Assembly: GCA_037178975.1 (NCBI GenBank)
Contig: JASJZH010000006.1
Coordinates: forward strand, 8,060,001-8,124,000
DNA length: 64,000 nucleotides
Reading direction: 5' to 3'
Source: Oscheius tipulae
Taxonomy: Eukaryota > Nematoda > Chromadorea > Rhabditida > Rhabditidae
Shown here: positions 61,016-64,000 of the stretch, one piece after another
How positions within the stretch are numbered: position 1 is the first letter of the stretch
Layout: every line of letters begins with the position of its first letter
The notes under the pieces: generated by a model
Told to the model about the DNA's origin: nothing
Databases searched by the model: none
The model's input: only the letters and a program-made list of their open reading frames with translations
Program-made: the position numbers and the translations under genes

Positions 61016-62921
61016 TTAGTAGGCCGAAATCTTGCGAGGAGACTTTTGCTGCTCTTCGAGAATGTTTGTTAAAGGGGTAAGGTCGGCAAAGGAATGATTG
61101 CTAGGATGTTCGGCCTTGAACGCCTGGATTTGTTGCTTAATATCCTCTTCCTCTTTCACTAGGCGCGAGACATCACTGGAAAAAGACATTTTTAAAAAAG
61201 CCAGTAAAATCCCACCTCTTGGTCTTGTCGATAGCTTCCTTCGTAGCTTCGATTTGAGCCTTAAGCTTTTGCGACTTCTTGAGCTCAATCTGGTACTGCT
61301 GCGTCCAATTGGCTTCTTTCAAGGGCTGAAGAATGATATAGAGATTCTCCTGCTGTCTCTTCAGTTGCAAAAGCTCTCTCTCCTCATCAGTTCGAAGACC
61401 CATCTCCTTGTTCGACAAATTCTCCTTTTGTTTATCCAAGATGAGTCTAAACACACGTTGAAAATATGTAATCTGGGAAAACACCCACCTTTGTTTTTCA
61501 ATCAAGGCTAGGAGATCATTGTGACTGAGTTTCATGTTCGCGATGGTGTTTTCCCCAACCATCTCGGAAGGAAGGATAGGCCGAGCCTGGGGTCCACGAC
61601 TCAGAGAGGCAAACTTCTGTTCCATCACCGTCTTGTAGTCCAAAAAAATAGTCGAGTAGACTGAGAACACGAGAACCGGGTCCACACAATATAGGACGCT
61701 GGTTATATAGACAAGAACACGTGAATGAGTAGGAAAAACAGTACGTGAAACTGCCAGCAAGTTTCTGCTATCGCTTTGCACTTCGGCAAACAGGAAATAA
61801 TAGGTCTAGCCAATTAAAACAATAAAACGTCTAACTCGATACTCTTCACGCAACAAATTTGGGATTCAAAAGTTCGGAGAATCAAAATGACGTTGATTTT
61901 GAACTGCACCGATGGCTTTTGCCTTTTACAAACCATTTGCCCGTTAGTTTACTGGTGATTCACAAAAATTTTAGCAATTATCATGCACTAAAGTAAGCAC
62001 AAGTTCCACTAACTCGATAGTTTTCACTTTATCGGTTTATGAAAAGAACCGCTATTATTTTCAAGAAAAATCAATTAGCTTAACTATAGAAAGTGTCGTG
62101 GAACAAAACGTAGTAGCGACAGTGGCAGCTGTGTGTTGTGGGTACAAGTTTCGGCGTAGTTTACGCATGAACATGGTGTCAAATTTCAGTCAGCTATACC
62201 TCCGCGACCGGTTCTTTTGTTGTTTTCTTAGGAGAAAAAGAGTTTATCGAACTCACCAGGTGGCGGAGGTCGATTACGACGCTGAATCTGAGCGTAGGTT
62301 GCAGATGTGTTAGGGAGAGACGACGAACTCCAATGAATAGAAGAAAGGCCTTGTGCTGGGGCTGAAAAAAATATGTAACATTTTAAGAGATTTACCTGTC
62401 ATGACAGAGCTGATGCTAGACGTAGATGCCTGTCGTAATGCGGGGAGAGTTGGATGGTTTACTGGCGACGCGAAGGGTCGAGCCATTGCACCTGCAATAC
62501 CATGGTTTAGGATGCCTAGTAAGGGTTGCGAACAGGATCTGCCAATCGATAATAGCTGGCGCTTGCATGCAAATTACCAGACAATATGCCGGGGCCGAGA
62601 CACGAAAATTACCATAGGGACTGTTCTCCTCCTCGTCCGTGATTCTTCTCAAGACAAAAGCAACCTCCGACGCATGGTCTGTCCATTTCTGCAGGATCTC
62701 GAGCGGGTGATCTTTGGGATTCAGCCTTCTTTCCTGACTCATTTTTTATAAAACTGCAAATATAAACCACGTACAACGTTTCTGAACTTCTCAATCATCT
62801 CATACTTCCCATCTTGAGCACTGGCCTTGGCGATGGCCAGAATAACTGCTTCACATGTGGTTGACTCGTTGACTCCGGAGACTGTTCTCTCCTCTCCGTC
62901 CACAAGGACGCGCAGTTCCAT
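61016..62921 (-). CDS. Ras-association domain protein of the RASSF7/8 type
   Basis: Seven exons (62775-62921, 62613-62733, 62396-62491, 62257-62361, 61446-61660 in two parts with an intron at 61447-61488, 61175-61216 onward and 61016-61175) join in phase to 343 residues. The N-terminal RA domain starts MELRVLVDGEERTVSGVNES, continues TTCEAVILAIAKA, YEMIEKFRNVERRLNPKDHP and ASEVAFVLRR, closely following vertebrate RASSF8 (MELKVWVDG...). A Ser/Pro-rich linker with NRPPPPG leads to a C-terminal coiled coil (NDLLALIEKQRLILDKQKEN, LQLKRQQENLY, KSQKLKAQIEATKEAIDKTK) ending RKISAY. RASSF7/8 proteins lack a SARAH domain and act at cell junctions and in mitosis; that role is inferred. A CTCAG acceptor lies just upstream of the ATG. 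Confidence 0.9.
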
Positions 62922-64000
62922 CACCTGAGACAAGCCTTTTTGTGAAAAGTAGCCTAGAGAAGAAAAAGGGGAGGTCACCCTTTAAACTGCTCAATGGGGC
63001 TGAAGCAAATTGGCGTGTTTTCACGAAGATGCGACAAGGACAGCTGCGCCAGGCAATGTTTATGAAATGCTCAGTTTTGTTAGAGTCAATAAAGTATCAA
63101 GTGATAGTGGTTAGGTCGATAATTTGGCATTTGAATCGACTGCCATTCGTTTTTCATAGACGGATTGGTAAAAAATCTTTGTTGCAAACAAATTTTTTTA
63201 TGAAAAGATTGTTTACAAAGAAACAGAAAGTGGTATCGTCATGTCTAGAAATTTGAACTCAGCCATAGCGCGCGAAAACGTACGAAATCAAATGCAAATG
63301 GCGACTAGAAAAGTGACGTTTTTTACTCGAAGTGCAGTGGTTAGAACTAAAAAAATAACAGCTAGACAGGAATAACTTGGGAAATGGGAACACTCAAGAT
63401 GTGTCTAGGGGGTTGTTGAGGATTGTCGTACGCGGTGACTGTGTCGGCAAAGGGTTGATTGTACAAGCGATTAGCGGCCCGCAGCAACCTTGACTTGGAG
63501 GTAATCAGACAACCCTGGTGTCTTCACACACTTCTTCTATCTACAGATTTCTGGCGAAAATATGAAACAGGCAAGTCTATAAGAAAGGTAGAGAGGGTGA
63601 TTCATATTGGGAACATTTAGAGAAAGCAGTGATTGAGGAGAGAGTGGACCAATAATCTTTTTGCGGCGAAAAAGCAACAACATTAACGTCAAAACGTGTG
63701 AGCTCCGAAGGCATTTAGGCTGTAAAGTGATGCACATCGGTTGTGTGACACGGAAACAACAAAAAAGAGAAAAGTAGGAAGCCGTCCGCTTCTTTTTGCC
63801 TTGAAGAAATGAAGATGGGAGGACTTCCGCGCGCCTGCAATTGAAACAGACAATGGCCACTCGAAACGGGGAGGCAAAAACGAGTGAATCTGTGGGCAAG
63901 AACAATTGAAAAGGAAGGTAGGGAGTATCAGGAAGCAAGACCTCTTTTTATAAGCTGCAGCTGTGCGTGTGAGCAGCAGCCAGACCAGCTCTTTTGCGCT
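62922..64000. other. Right-edge intergenic DNA
   Basis: No recognised exon. A TATAA-like sequence (TTTTTATAAGCTGCAGCTG, about 63945-63963) near the end, followed by purine/pyrimidine-balanced sequence, could be a core promoter for a plus-strand gene beyond the window; this is weak. Confidence 0.35.

Noticed and set aside
1..64000. CRISPR arrays, bacterial operons, prophage or provirus
   Set aside because: No regularly spaced repeats, ribosome-binding-site-led gene strings, integrase or reverse-transcriptase frames were seen; the gene structure is spliceosomal throughout.

Overview
The window is eukaryotic nuclear DNA, most likely from a nematode. Genes are split by many very short introns, commonly 35-45 nt, with GT(A/G)AG donors and TTTTCAG-type acceptors. 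A TTTCAG-like acceptor often sits directly before the start ATG, as expected for spliced-leader trans-splicing. The gene content also points to nematodes: a supplementary-type nuclear receptor DNA-binding domain, a DB module (a nematode cysteine domain), a lipocalin resembling the LPR family, and a cytoplasmic intermediate filament (IF) protein with a lamin-type tail. I cannot name the species. The short introns and the presence of TLX-like and Caprin-like genes suggest something other than a typical Caenorhabditis.

Layout. 0-11.2 kb, all minus strand: the start of a nuclear receptor, then a cluster of secreted-protein genes (a compact thaumatin-like protein and two intact 12-13-exon paralogues with an IgGFc-binding-protein N-terminal domain), with at least two decayed copies of the same family between them. 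11.2-20.9 kb: gene-poor, repeat-rich DNA around one small secreted DB-module gene (+). 20.9-31.4 kb: a monocarboxylate-transporter-like SLC16 gene (+), a small TLX-type homeobox gene (-), an unrecognised gene (+) and a two-finger C2H2 gene (-). 31.4-36.2 kb: intergenic, with a tRNA-like relic and a perfect hairpin. 36.2-46.7 kb: a Caprin homologue (-), a RUNDC1 homologue (+) and one or two unrecognised genes (+) following it closely. 47.4-48.8 kb: a lipocalin (-). 52.0-60.0 kb: the IF gene (+). 61.0-62.9 kb: a RASSF7/8-type gene (-).

The most unusual locus is the IF gene. Fourteen upstream exons form one phase-consistent frame of about 625 residues that splices in frame onto the exon holding the ordinary IF start codon. 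This predicts a giant-headed isoform of about 1,200 aa besides the conventional one of about 572 aa. A small exon in the tail region could also give a form lacking the lamin-tail domain. Most gene models here were built by hand from splice signals and reading phase; transcripts are needed where I flag a junction as uncertain. No CRISPR arrays, rRNA genes, intact tRNA genes or bacterial-type features were seen.
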